Assembly: GCA_028702395.1 (NCBI GenBank)
Contig: JAQVOV010000081.1
Coordinates: 1-7,342, forward strand
Length of the DNA stretch: 7,342 nt
Direction: 5' to 3'
Origin: Candidatus Omnitrophota bacterium
GTDB lineage: Bacteria > Omnitrophota > Gorgyraeia > JABMRN01
Below are positions 1-6,343 of the stretch, piece after piece. Every line of letters begins with the position of its first letter. Within the stretch, counting starts at the first letter, position 1. A program made the position numbers and the translations under genes. The notes under the pieces are model-generated. The model was not told where the DNA came from. It saw only the letters and a program-made list of their open reading frames with translations, and ran no database searches.

Positions 1-860
1 CTTTTTGCGATTTCGAAAACAACTTTTATGATCTTTAATACTATAACAATGCCTAATATAGCCCCTATTCCATACATTGCTAATACAGCAATATCCTGCT
101 CTAAAAACTCAGAAACCCCTGAAATCGCTCCTTTTTCACCTGCTGTTGATACTGCAAACAAAAGAAACCATGCAACTACTGCTATTATTCCTGTCTTAAC
201 ATTTGACGCTATAGATAAACTGTTCCTCTTCACATCTACTTTATCATCCGTATCTTTTTGAACTGGAGAAAGTGGCTCTGAAACTATGAAAGTATCATTT
301 TTTTTAGATGGACTAGACACCAACGGTCCATCAAAAAACTCTTTTGCGATCACATTATCTTCATCTTTTGGGGTTATATATATATCATAACCATTTATGG
401 TTTTCCATTTGTGCCCAATTATTTGTTTGGATCTTTTTCCGGTTGCAACGATCTTAACAGCATATTCTTTTCCTTCTTTTATATAAGGAATGTAAAGCAC
501 TTGAACATTATCTGTTCCTAAAATGATCTCTGCTCTATCAAAAAGGAAATATCTCTTCAGATCTTTGAGCTCTGAATACATTACGCTATTAAAATATTCA
601 AGTATTTCAAAATTAAATCCGCCTTTACCATCGCAAAAATAGTCTATTGCGTTTTCTATAGACAAAAGCATCGCAGCTTTATCTCTGATACCTTGATATT
701 TTGCTGTCAAGTTTTCTCCAAACATCGTAGGCACAGCAAGATTTGAAGGCTGCTTACTGAAAAAACCCTGATCAGCCCAACAAATATCCATAAATAATAT
801 GCTTATTGCAAGAATAATGCTTATAATTCGACATCCGCAGTTTTTTTTCAAAACCCCCAT
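1..860 (-). CDS. Exported protein of unknown family with two C-terminal membrane segments, 3' end outside the window
   Basis: An open frame of 286 codons runs from ATG (858-860) to the left edge with no stop, so the C-terminus is missing. The start is supported by AAGGAG (870-875) nine bases upstream. Residues 1-29 look like a signal peptide: K5, K6 and R11, a hydrophobic stretch at about 12-24, and likely cleavage after C-W-A29. Residues 30-220 are a soluble, probably exported region rich in Lys and Asp, with a hydrophilic linker at about 180-220. Two hydrophobic helices follow at about 223-240 and 257-283. I do not recognise the family. No lipobox precedes Cys27, so it is not a clear lipoprotein. 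The gene lies 545 bases from the rhomboid gene and has its own promoter candidate, so it is probably a separate transcription unit. That this is a real gene is well supported; its function is unknown. Confidence 0.85.
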   Translation of the reverse strand, partial: MGVLKKNCGCRIISIILAISILFMDICWADQGFFSKQPSNLAVPTMFGENLTAKYQGIRDKAAMLLSIENAIDYFCDGKGGFNFEILEYFNSVMYSELKDLKRYFLFDRAEIILGTDNVQVLYIPYIKEGKEYAVKIVATGKRSKQIIGHKWKTINGYDIYITPKDEDNVIAKEFFDGPLVSSPSKKNDTFIVSEPLSPVQKDTDDKVDVKRNSLSIASNVKTGIIAVVAWFLLFAVSTAGEKGAISGVSEFLEQDIAVLAMYGIGAILGIVIVLKIIKVVFEIAK

Positions 861-915
861 ATATAAATACTCCTTAGGTTAATCTATCCCTAAATTATTT
901 TAATAATTTTGTTTT

Positions 916-947
916 ATTATACTGGATTTTCTTGATTTATGTGTCAC
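916..947 (-). promoter_or_regulatory. Likely sigma70-type promoter for the left-end exported protein
   Basis: On the minus strand a perfect TATAAT (916-921) lies 55 bases upstream of the ATG at 860. The best -35 match is GTGACA (942-947), but the spacer is 20 bases, longer than the usual 16-18, so the -35 assignment is weak. The implied leader is about 50 bases and contains the AAGGAG ribosome site. This is inferred from motif matches only. Confidence 0.4.
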
Positions 948-1083
948 AGGAGTGTAAAAACAATGTAACACTTGTGTTTTTACCTTTAATTACTGGAGAT
1001 ATTGCGATTTTACTGATGAAACAAGGAGTGTCTTCTGAGCTCTAACTGGTGGTTTCTATTAAGAAACTTATGCTATTTTTTTT

Positions 1084-1145
1084 GAGGAACAGGCAGCCTG
1101 TTTACTGCATCTCTTATTCTTAGGGCAGACACATAGGTCTGCCCC
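1084..1145. repeat. Two-hairpin dispersed repeat, copy A
   Basis: Hairpin 1 is AACAGG (1088-1093), a CAG loop, then CCTGTT (1097-1102). Hairpin 2 is GGGCAGAC (1123-1130), a six-base loop ACATAG, then GTCTGCCC (1137-1144). A run of T precedes the first hairpin. The same two hairpins, same loops, same order and orientation occur at 7199-7271, where the inner spacer is 32 instead of 21 bases. Conservation of both stems and loops in two intergenic sites marks this as a dispersed REP-like element, not chance. Confidence 0.85.
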
Positions 1146-1163
1146 TACGAAAACCTCGTTCAT

Positions 1164-1396
1164 GCGAGAGACGCGTAGCGCGAAGCACGTGGCTAAAATC
1201 ATCACGCTTTCCGATAGGCGATATGCGCTTTGCTATTTACCGCCTTATCAAACTCATTCAGGAAATTTCCACCAGCTCGTAACGCGTAGCGCGTAGCTCG
1301 TGGCTCAATCTAGTACCTTACACTACGATTTGCGCTTTGCGATATGCGATTAGCAACTAGCGCTTTGCTAAGTACCAACTAGTCAAACCAGTCAAA
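1164..1396. repeat. Degenerate heptamer-phased repeat tract (several sub-arrays)
   Basis: Read in sevens, neighbouring words resemble each other. At 1171-1191 the words are ACGCGTA, GCGCGAA and GCACGTG. At 1212-1232 they are CGATAGG, CGATATG and CGCTTTG. At 1275-1302 the series runs GCTCGTA, ACGCGTA, GCGCGTA, GCTCGTG. At 1327-1368 it runs GATTTGC, GCTTTGC, GATATGC, GATTAGC, AACTAGC, GCTTTGC. GCTTTGC recurs exactly 28 bases apart, and the ACGCGTA-GCGCG word pair occurs at both 1171 and 1282. The sub-arrays differ in word and partly in phase, so the shared property is the seven-base period. The tract ends just before the rhomboid stop codon. Confidence 0.7.
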
Positions 1397-1405
1397 CTAT
1401 TCTCT

Positions 1406-2131
1406 CTATGGCCGTATCTTTCCAACCATTTCAATTAACCCTGTTCCTGTCCTTACTTCTAGCCACTGATTGAACAAAATAAGAGCTACAAGGGTGCAGA
1501 TATTAACTATTACACCTTGCCTTAATAAGGTTTGTTCTTTTTTGTCTAAAAGATAGACTATTACAGCAATAGAAAAAAATCCGCATAAATGTGCAAGATG
1601 GCTGACCCCGTCTTTTTCCCCACCTAAAAACCCTTTAACATCTGCATATAAAAAAAACCACGCTTTTAAAAAAACAGGAATAGGTATTATTGTTTCCCAA
1701 GTTATCTTAAAAGGTCCCAAAAGCATTGCTGTTGAAATAAGCCCCATAACAGCACCTGAGGCACCTATCAAAACAACATTTTTCTGCATAATAACTGTGT
1801 ATACAAAAATAGAAAAGAACATAGAAATTATAAGTGAGCACAAATAAATGAAAAGTGTACGAAAACATCCGAATTTTTCTTCTACGATATGCGCAAAAAC
1901 AAAAACTGCAAGCATGTTAAAGGCAAGATGATTTATATCAGCGTGTACAAACCCTGAAGAAATTATTGTCCATATTTTTCCCGAAAAAATATTCCCGGTG
2001 TAACAAACAATATTAGGATAAATTTTCGCTCCGATATCTATATATTTTATGAAAAAAAAGACAGCAATGTTTGATAATATTATTATCAAACTAGCTTTTG
2101 AATATGTGAGGATGCTTTTTTTATCTGCCAT
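1406..2131 (-). CDS. Rhomboid-family intramembrane serine protease
   Basis: This 241-residue polytopic membrane protein has the rhomboid hallmarks. His63, His68 and Asn72 form the TM2 H-x4-H-x3-N pattern, in which the Asn supports the oxyanion hole. G-A-S-G at 123-126 carries the nucleophile Ser125. His178-L-A-His181-L-C-Gly184 in the last core helix supplies the catalytic His, most likely His181. Both dyad residues are present, so an active protease that cuts substrates within the membrane is expected. Length and layout match compact bacterial rhomboids with a hydrophobic helix at 12-28 before the core and a further helix at about 205-221. The ATG start has no canonical ribosome site: a GGGGGG run (2134-2139) lies only two bases upstream, which is unusually close. 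The gene lies 72 bases downstream of the TPR-peptidase gene and may share its transcript. The substrate is unknown. Confidence 0.93.
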   Translation of the reverse strand: MADKKSILTYSKASLIIILSNIAVFFFIKYIDIGAKIYPNIVCYTGNIFSGKIWTIISSGFVHADINHLAFNMLAVFVFAHIVEEKFGCFRTLFIYLCSLIISMFFSIFVYTVIMQKNVVLIGASGAVMGLISTAMLLGPFKITWETIIPIPVFLKAWFFLYADVKGFLGGEKDGVSHLAHLCGFFSIAVIVYLLDKKEQTLLRQGVIVNICTLVALILFNQWLEVRTGTGLIEMVGKIRP

Positions 2132-2203
2132 TTCCCCCCGTTTAAATTGCTTATTTATAGTTTATATCATTTATAAAGAAATATCAAATTATTTTTTGAT
2201 CTA

Positions 2204-3451
2204 TTATCTCATCAGCTGATCAAAAAACTGTTTTTCTGCTGCACTTGTTTTTATTAAAAATGTCTCATAAAAGGTTTTCTCGAAATCCTTTGATCTTTTT
2301 AGGTTGTTCAAGAACAAAATGACCCTGTGTTTCCCATATTTATCTATTAGGAACATAAAGAACAGGTAAGATATATCATACGAAAATTTAATGACATAAT
2401 CATTGTCTTTTGTGTCAAAAAACGAATTTACCTTATCCATATTGATATCTTTATTTGTTTTTAATACCTCTCTTACAAAAGCTGTTTTCTTATCGTCAAC
2501 TTTCTTGTCAGGTTCACAGTACTGTGCAAACCCTTCATTGAACCATATAGGGATATTGACTGATGATGAACTAACAAGTACCGCATGCCCATATTCGTGG
2601 AAAATAACATTTTTAAGGGTCTTATCCCCTTTTGAAACATCTTGTTCTGAAATGCGGATCTTTCCATCGTATAAACCCTGAGCTCTTCCAGTGCTTTCCG
2701 TAGCCTGCTTGAACTGATCACCAATATAAATAATAACAGGCGTATTTTTTACCAGATCTAATCTTGTATCATAGCTAATAGAATCTTTTGCCTGATCCAA
2801 ATAAAAAAGAACTTTGGAAATATATCCCGGGTCTTTTTGTCCTGGAAAATATATAGTGAACGGGTTAAAATACCTTTTTAAAAAACCTCTTTCAACAGCT
2901 GCCTCTTTTTTGGTTCTATCTAACTGCTGTTCTATAGCTTTTTGATTCTCACTAAGAATTAAGGAATTCTCCCAAAAAGTTATAGCTTTATCAAATTGAC
3001 TTAAGAAATATGCTATTCTTCCTGCTAAATTATAAATGATCGGATCATTAGGATTTAATGCGATTGATCTTTCAATATTTTCCATTGCCTCTGCAAGTTT
3101 ACCTTTTTCGTATAGCTCTGCTGCCCATGAAAAATAAATAACAGATACATTTTCTTTATCTACATCTGTGGGTTCTTCTATTTGAGAAGCTTCATAGTAA
3201 TTCTTTATTGCTTCTTGATATTGCTTTTTATTGTAAAATACAAGCGCCTCTATTTTCAATAACCCAACATATATTGCAGTATTGTCTGGTTCTTTTTGAT
3301 GTGCTTTTTTATAATATAGAAGAGCTGTATCAATATCACCTGCCTGAACAAAATTATTTGCCTGTTCAAAAAGCTCATAAGCTGTTTCTGCCATACAAAA
3401 TAGGCTTCCGATAAAGATCAAAACAAAAACAAAAAAAACACTTTTTTTCAT
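2204..3451 (-). CDS. Exported TPR protein with C-terminal peptidase MA-like (gluzincin) metalloprotease domain
   Basis: The start chosen is the ATG at 3449-3451, giving 415 residues, because GGAG (3457-3460) lies five bases upstream and the protein then begins with a clean signal peptide (MKK, hydrophobic core 5-18, cleavage near C-M-A21). An in-frame GTG nine codons earlier has neither. About four TPR units follow at roughly 24-57, 58-96, 102-136 and 137-170, each ending in the usual acidic or Pro/Asn turn. A linker leads to the catalytic region: H285-E-Y-G-H289 binds zinc and supplies the general base Glu286. W-F-N-E306-G-F-A, about 20 residues later, supplies the third zinc ligand typical of the peptidase MA-like clan. 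All key residues are intact. It probably acts in the periplasm or cell envelope, with the TPRs binding partners or substrates. The gene begins 51 bases after amrS and precedes the rhomboid gene, hinting at a proteolysis unit. Substrates are unknown. Confidence 0.88.
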   Translation of the reverse strand: MKKSVFFVFVLIFIGSLFCMAETAYELFEQANNFVQAGDIDTALLYYKKAHQKEPDNTAIYVGLLKIEALVFYNKKQYQEAIKNYYEASQIEEPTDVDKENVSVIYFSWAAELYEKGKLAEAMENIERSIALNPNDPIIYNLAGRIAYFLSQFDKAITFWENSLILSENQKAIEQQLDRTKKEAAVERGFLKRYFNPFTIYFPGQKDPGYISKVLFYLDQAKDSISYDTRLDLVKNTPVIIYIGDQFKQATESTGRAQGLYDGKIRISEQDVSKGDKTLKNVIFHEYGHAVLVSSSSVNIPIWFNEGFAQYCEPDKKVDDKKTAFVREVLKTNKDINMDKVNSFFDTKDNDYVIKFSYDISYLFFMFLIDKYGKHRVILFLNNLKRSKDFEKTFYETFLIKTSAAEKQFFDQLMR

Positions 3452-3456
3452 TTCAA

Positions 3457-3460
3457 CTCC
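3457..3460 (-). promoter_or_regulatory. Ribosome binding site that decides the start of the TPR-peptidase gene
   Basis: GGAG lies five bases upstream of the ATG at 3449-3451. It sits inside the longer reading frame that begins with GTG at 3478. Together with the signal peptide that starts at the ATG, it argues for the shorter 415-residue protein. Confidence 0.7.
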
Positions 3461-3478
3461 ATTCAGGACTTTCCACAC

Positions 3479-3506
3479 TTTTACCTTTTACCTTTTTACT
3501 TTTCAC
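3479..3506. repeat. Short heptamer array (TTTTACC-type), four units
   Basis: Four consecutive seven-base units, TTTTACC twice, then TTTTTAC, then TTTTCAC, fill half of the 51-base gap between amrS and the TPR-peptidase gene. The array runs through the amrS stop codon (3503-3505). On the transcript it reads as purine-rich AAAAGGT-like units upstream of the next gene and could mimic ribosome sites, although the real GGAG lies closer to the start. Confidence 0.6.
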
Positions 3507-4504
3507 TTATAAACGCCATCGATCTCGGAATTGCATTTGATGCACTTATTGTTCTTAACCCCAATATTTTGAGAAGAAAAACCTTTTCTTTTTATTAAAA
3601 CAGCCTTACATTTTGGACAATATGTATTGTTATCGTATTCTATGTTTCCAACATAAACATATTTCAATCCTGCCTTCTCCCCTATTTTTTTTGCTTTTTC
3701 CAGCACTTCCAAAGATGTGGACTCTTTATCCATCATGTTATACGAAGGGGAAAATCTGCTTATATGCCATGGCATTGCCTTATCTACCGAAGCAATGAAC
3801 TTTGTAAGTTTTTTAAGCTCTTCATCTGAATCATTTTCACCAGGAATAAGCAAAGTCGTAAGTTCTATCCATATACCGTTATCTTTCATTCGTTTAATAG
3901 TTTCTAATACGGGCGCTAAAGAAGCTTTACAATGTTTGTGATAGAAATTTTCTGAAAATGCTTTTAGGTCAATGTTTGCAGCATCTAAATATTTCCTAAT
4001 ATAGTCCAAGGCCTCTTGTGTCATATAGCCATTCGTGACAAAAATGTTCTTTATCCCTTTTTCTGAAACTATTCTTGCAATATCATATGCATACTCAAAA
4101 AATATAGTCGGTTCCGTATATGTATATGAAACACTTTCACATTGTGATACAAAAACTTTTTCTGCTATTTTTTCAGCCGAAAAATAAACAACCTGGTCCA
4201 TTAAAGATACATCTTGTGATATGTTCCAGTTCTGACAAAACCCGCATTTAAAGTTACACCCTGCTGTTGCGACGGAAAAAGTATTTGTTCCAGGCAGAAA
4301 ATGGTATAAAGGTTTTTTTTCTATAGGGTCAACATGAACAGCAACGGGTTTGCCATAAGTTGTAGTTATAAGCACTCCGTTATCATTATATCTCACTAAA
4401 CACACGCTGTAGGAACCATTTGAAATATTACATCTATGCGCACAAAGAGAACATTGTCCTGATCTATCTTTACCTTTTTTCCAGAACTCTGCAAGTTTTC
4501 TCAT
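3503..4504 (-). CDS. amrS: AmmeMemoRadiSam system radical SAM enzyme (AmrS)
   Basis: The 333-residue protein matches the AmrS family over its full length, a group also labelled in older annotations as a pyruvate formate-lyase-activating-enzyme homologue. C83-N-F-K-C87-G-F-C90 is the radical SAM CxxxCxxC motif that holds the 4Fe-4S cluster, followed by Q-N-W-N. The preceding V-D-P-I-E-K-K-P-L-Y-H-F (58-69) and the later E-P-T-I-F (131-135) and F-V-T-N-G (155-159) are family hallmarks. An N-terminal cysteine cluster (C18, C21, C25, C35) and a C-terminal zinc-ribbon-like pair (C296/C299 and C321/C324) complete the protein. The start is supported by AGAGGTG (4509-4515). The natural substrate is not established, to my knowledge. 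The usual partners, AMMECR1-domain and Memo-like proteins, are not in this window. Downstream neighbours are envelope proteases, which say little about its job. Confidence 0.92.
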   Translation of the reverse strand: MRKLAEFWKKGKDRSGQCSLCAHRCNISNGSYSVCLVRYNDNGVLITTTYGKPVAVHVDPIEKKPLYHFLPGTNTFSVATAGCNFKCGFCQNWNISQDVSLMDQVVYFSAEKIAEKVFVSQCESVSYTYTEPTIFFEYAYDIARIVSEKGIKNIFVTNGYMTQEALDYIRKYLDAANIDLKAFSENFYHKHCKASLAPVLETIKRMKDNGIWIELTTLLIPGENDSDEELKKLTKFIASVDKAMPWHISRFSPSYNMMDKESTSLEVLEKAKKIGEKAGLKYVYVGNIEYDNNTYCPKCKAVLIKRKGFSSQNIGVKNNKCIKCNSEIDGVYK

Positions 4505-4533
4505 ATTGCACCTCTATATGATGTGATGACTAG

Positions 4534-4588
4534 TCCGCCATCGTAGATGGCGAGATCTCGCCAAAATTTTAAAAAAAATTTTGGCGGA
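4534..4588. repeat. 55-base nested palindromic element inserted between heptamers
   Basis: The element has seven-base terminal inverted repeats, TCCGCCA (4534-4540) and TGGCGGA (4582-4588). Inside are three overlapping palindromes: CGCCATC-GTA-GATGGCG (4536-4552), the perfect 16-base TGGCGAGATCTCGCCA (4548-4563), and a 12-base-stem hairpin CGCCAAAATTTT, loop AAAA, AAAATTTTGGCG (4559-4586). It is flanked directly by TGACTAG (4527-4533) on one side and TGACCAG (4589-4595) on the other. This is the arrangement expected if a small palindromic element had entered a heptamer array, or if the array grew next to it. It lies in the leader of amrS. Confidence 0.8.
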
Positions 4589-4658
4589 TGACCAGTGACC
4601 AGTGACTAGTGACTAGTGACTAGTGACTAGTGACTAGTGACTAGTGACTAGTGACTAG
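4589..4658. repeat. Tandem heptamer array, 10 units of TGAC(C/T)AG
   Basis: Two TGACCAG units are followed by eight perfect TGACTAG units with no interruption. One further unit lies at 4527-4533 beyond the palindromic element. Because seven is not a multiple of three, TGA and TAG appear in all three forward frames, and TAG recurs in all three frames of the complement, so the array stops translation in all six frames. Each of the eight perfect units also carries CTAG, a tetramer that is rare in many bacterial genomes. Confidence 0.97.
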
Positions 4659-4693
4659 AATTAATTGATTTAAAGATACTGTATTAATAGCAC

Positions 4694-4711
4694 ATTTATC
4701 TTAAGATAAAT
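4694..4711. repeat. Perfect 18-base palindrome
   Basis: ATTTATCTTAAGATAAAT reads the same on both strands. It lies in the 58-base AT-rich spacer between the two opposing heptamer arrays. It could be the tip of the cruciform or RNA hairpin formed by those arrays, or a dimeric protein-binding site. No further support is visible. Confidence 0.55.
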
Positions 4712-4716
4712 TTATT

Positions 4717-4744
4717 CTAGTCACTAGTTTCTAGTCTCTAGTCA
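4717..4744. repeat. Opposing heptamer array, four CTAGTCA-type units
   Basis: The units are CTAGTCA, CTAGTTT, CTAGTCT and CTAGTCA, the reverse complement of the TGACTAG word. These 28 bases can pair with 4631-4658 with three mismatches (25 of 28). The array begins 16 bases downstream of the hexokinase stop codon, so hexokinase transcripts that read on would carry a long stem. No U-run follows, so it is not a standard intrinsic terminator. Confidence 0.85.
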
Positions 4745-4760
4745 CAACCCCCTATTACCC

Positions 4761-6077
4761 CTATACAACTGCTGCAGATATCAATGCAGCGCCCTTTCCT
4801 GATCCATCTTTAGAAAGTACGAGTTTTATCTTTTTTGCTTTTTCTTTTAAAATGTTCTTTAAACCTTTTCTTATTTTATCAGGAAATTTATGGTATTTTT
4901 CATAAACACTTCCATCAATAGCGATCGTGTGCTTTTTTTTGACTTTTGGATCAATTTTTCCTATAACAGCAGAGATACCTATCGCAACCATATTAGCAGC
5001 TCTATCCGAAATAAAACCTGCTATTTCCTTCATTTTTTTTCTGTCCAATATCTTTGTCTGAGTTATCCCAAGGGTTTTTAAAACATTGGAAACACCTGTT
5101 AAAGATCTTGATATATCTTTTTCTATATCTGAAACCTGTGAAGATGATAAGCTGTACTTTTTTTGGAAAATTTTAGGATCATTTTCACTCAGAATGTCTC
5201 CTAAAGTAACAAGGTCTAACAAAACCAGTCTATAAATTTCACCCAAATACATTCCTGAAACCATTTTTTCCAGATATTGATGTCCAGGATTTGGTGTTAG
5301 TCTATCCAATCTTTCATCATAGATATTTCTTCGTGCCTTATCAAAGTTACCCCATTCCATATTTATTATCATATGCTCTCTATCATAACCCTGCCTATTT
5401 TTTTCATTTATATTTTTTGTGGATTCTGTATAGCAGGCATTACTTCCGGTTCCCAAAATTATTCCTATTGAAGTGTTTTTATCTTTATAACTTTCGGCAA
5501 CTTGAGTTCCTACTGTATCATTGACTAGAGCATTGACACTGATATTATCTAATCCCTTTTGTTTTAAAGCTGTATTCATAAGATCAATTATATTGTGTCC
5601 TTTTACCTCTTTTGTTGTGAAGCCTTTTGTCCACTTTATAAGATATCCACGATCAATAGCCTTTTGCTCAACAGGAAAAGAGAAAGTAAAACCTGCTTTA
5701 ATATTCATGTTCTTTTTTATACCTGCTTTTTTTACAGCTTTTTTTACTGTATCAGCCATAAACCCGAATAATACATCCTTGTCCTGTTCCATGCATTGTT
5801 GAGGGATGCTTTTTTTATATGAAAATATCTCTTTTGTTTTTCCTTTACCTAAAAGCTTTATTATCATGACCCTGAAATTAGAACCGCCAAGATCAAAAGC
5901 CATAAATGTCCCAAGTTTGTTCTTATCGCAGATATCCGTGTAAGACGATATCATTTTTAAAGGACTTTTTTTTCCTGCAAGCCCTTTTTTCATATCCATA
6001 AGAAAGATCTTGGTCATATCCTTTAATTGTTTATTGCTGAAATAAAACTGTTCTTTTATTTTATCTATTTTTGCCAT
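4761..6077 (-). CDS. Eukaryote-type hexokinase
   Basis: The enzyme should phosphorylate glucose or another hexose at C6 with ATP in the cytoplasm, feeding glycolysis. The 438 residues form one complete hexokinase unit, similar in length to single-unit yeast enzymes. Motifs appear in order: phosphate-1 loop F-D-L-G-G-S-N-F-R-V (61-70), sugar-site F-T-F-S-F-P (130-135), W-T-K-G-F (149-153), N-D-T-V-G with the catalytic Asp187, and I-L-G-T-G-S-N-A-C-Y (207-216). These are followed by N-M-E-W-G-N-F (239-245), P-G-H-Q-Y-L-E270-K with S-G-M-Y-L-G-E280, and the adenosine loop D-G-S-G-K-G-A-A (424-431). This is the hexokinase family of eukaryotes, not the ROK or Glk families most bacteria use. The ATG overlaps the end of the 92-residue gene by 13 bases, so the two are translationally linked. 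The ribosome site is only a weak purine tract. The substrate range cannot be read from the sequence. Confidence 0.95.
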   Translation of the reverse strand: MAKIDKIKEQFYFSNKQLKDMTKIFLMDMKKGLAGKKSPLKMISSYTDICDKNKLGTFMAFDLGGSNFRVMIIKLLGKGKTKEIFSYKKSIPQQCMEQDKDVLFGFMADTVKKAVKKAGIKKNMNIKAGFTFSFPVEQKAIDRGYLIKWTKGFTTKEVKGHNIIDLMNTALKQKGLDNISVNALVNDTVGTQVAESYKDKNTSIGIILGTGSNACYTESTKNINEKNRQGYDREHMIINMEWGNFDKARRNIYDERLDRLTPNPGHQYLEKMVSGMYLGEIYRLVLLDLVTLGDILSENDPKIFQKKYSLSSSQVSDIEKDISRSLTGVSNVLKTLGITQTKILDRKKMKEIAGFISDRAANMVAIGISAVIGKIDPKVKKKHTIAIDGSVYEKYHKFPDKIRKGLKNILKEKAKKIKLVLSKDGSGKGAALISAAVV

Positions 6078-6343
6078 TTGATCTCTTTCTCTTTTAAGTA
6101 TTCATCTATACTAACAGTCTTTTCTTCTTCTATTGTTTTTCTTCCGGCTTTTCCAAGACCTATGCTGATAATTGCATGAAAAACAAAAAAAACAATAAAA
6201 ACAATAACTAAAAGCGCAATAGTAACCCTTATCATTATATTTTCCGCAAATTGATGATAAGGATTTTTCTTATATATCTTTGTTTTTTGACTTTTTTCCC
6301 CGCCCCGCGATATTTCGCCAGGAACATAATCATCTTCTATCAT
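6065..6343 (-). CDS. Small single-pass membrane protein of unknown function (92 residues)
   Basis: The protein has a polar, Lys-rich N-terminal part (about 1-36), one strongly hydrophobic helix at about 37-61, and a charged tail ending in a likely amphipathic stretch (S-I-D-E-Y-L-K-E-K, 78-86). The N-terminus is probably cytoplasmic, since it carries many Lys residues just before the helix. I do not recognise a family. The gene is credible despite its size: its ATG overlaps the TGA of the radical SAM gene (ATGA), AAGGAG (6346-6351) lies just upstream, and its end overlaps the hexokinase start. The AAGGAG-to-ATG spacing is only two bases, which is short. Context suggests co-expression with hexokinase. 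A membrane anchor or partner role is a guess. Confidence 0.75.
   Translation of the reverse strand: MIEDDYVPGEISRGGEKSQKTKIYKKNPYHQFAENIMIRVTIALLVIVFIVFFVFHAIISIGLGKAGRKTIEEEKTVSIDEYLKEKEIKWQK

Larger units (their letters stand above)
861..1405. other. 545-base intergenic region made mainly of repeats
   Basis: The stretch holds no convincing gene on either strand. From low to high coordinates it contains the leader and promoter of the left-end gene (861-947), an unremarkable AT-rich stretch (948-1051), and a small hairpin GTTTCT-ATTA-AGAAAC (1052-1067) followed by a run of eight T at 1076-1083. After these come a two-hairpin dispersed repeat (1084-1145) and a degenerate heptamer-phased tract (1164-1396). 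Base composition shifts from AT-rich to GC-rich and word-like within the heptamer tract, quite unlike the genes around it. Confidence 0.8.

Noticed and set aside
28..261. Plus-strand frame of 77 codons at the left end
   Set aside because: It is antisense to the well-supported minus-strand exported protein, has no ribosome site, and its residues mirror the minus-strand codons.
1052..1083. Hairpin GTTTCT/AGAAAC followed by T8 as a plus-strand terminator
   Set aside because: The stem is weak, the T-run begins nine bases after it, and no plus-strand gene precedes it.
861..1083. tRNA or other structured RNA gene in the left gap
   Set aside because: No cloverleaf, T-loop signature or long paired structure could be found by eye on either strand.
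2175..2195. Hairpin ATCAAA-TTATTT-TTTGAT as a terminator after the TPR-peptidase gene
   Set aside because: The stem is only six A/T pairs and no clean U-run follows on the minus strand. It is expected by chance in such AT-rich sequence.
2403..2724. Overlapping frames on both strands inside the TPR-peptidase gene
   Set aside because: The TPR-peptidase frame has intact catalytic motifs across this stretch. The others lack start signals and recognisable domains.
3476..3478. GTG as the start of the TPR-peptidase gene (424 residues)
   Set aside because: It adds nine residues before the signal peptide and has no ribosome site, whereas the ATG at 3449-3451 has GGAG at a proper distance.
4500..4750. 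CRISPR array suggested by many short repeats
   Set aside because: The repeats are seven-base units with no spacers, and no cas genes are present. It is a simple tandem array with palindromes.
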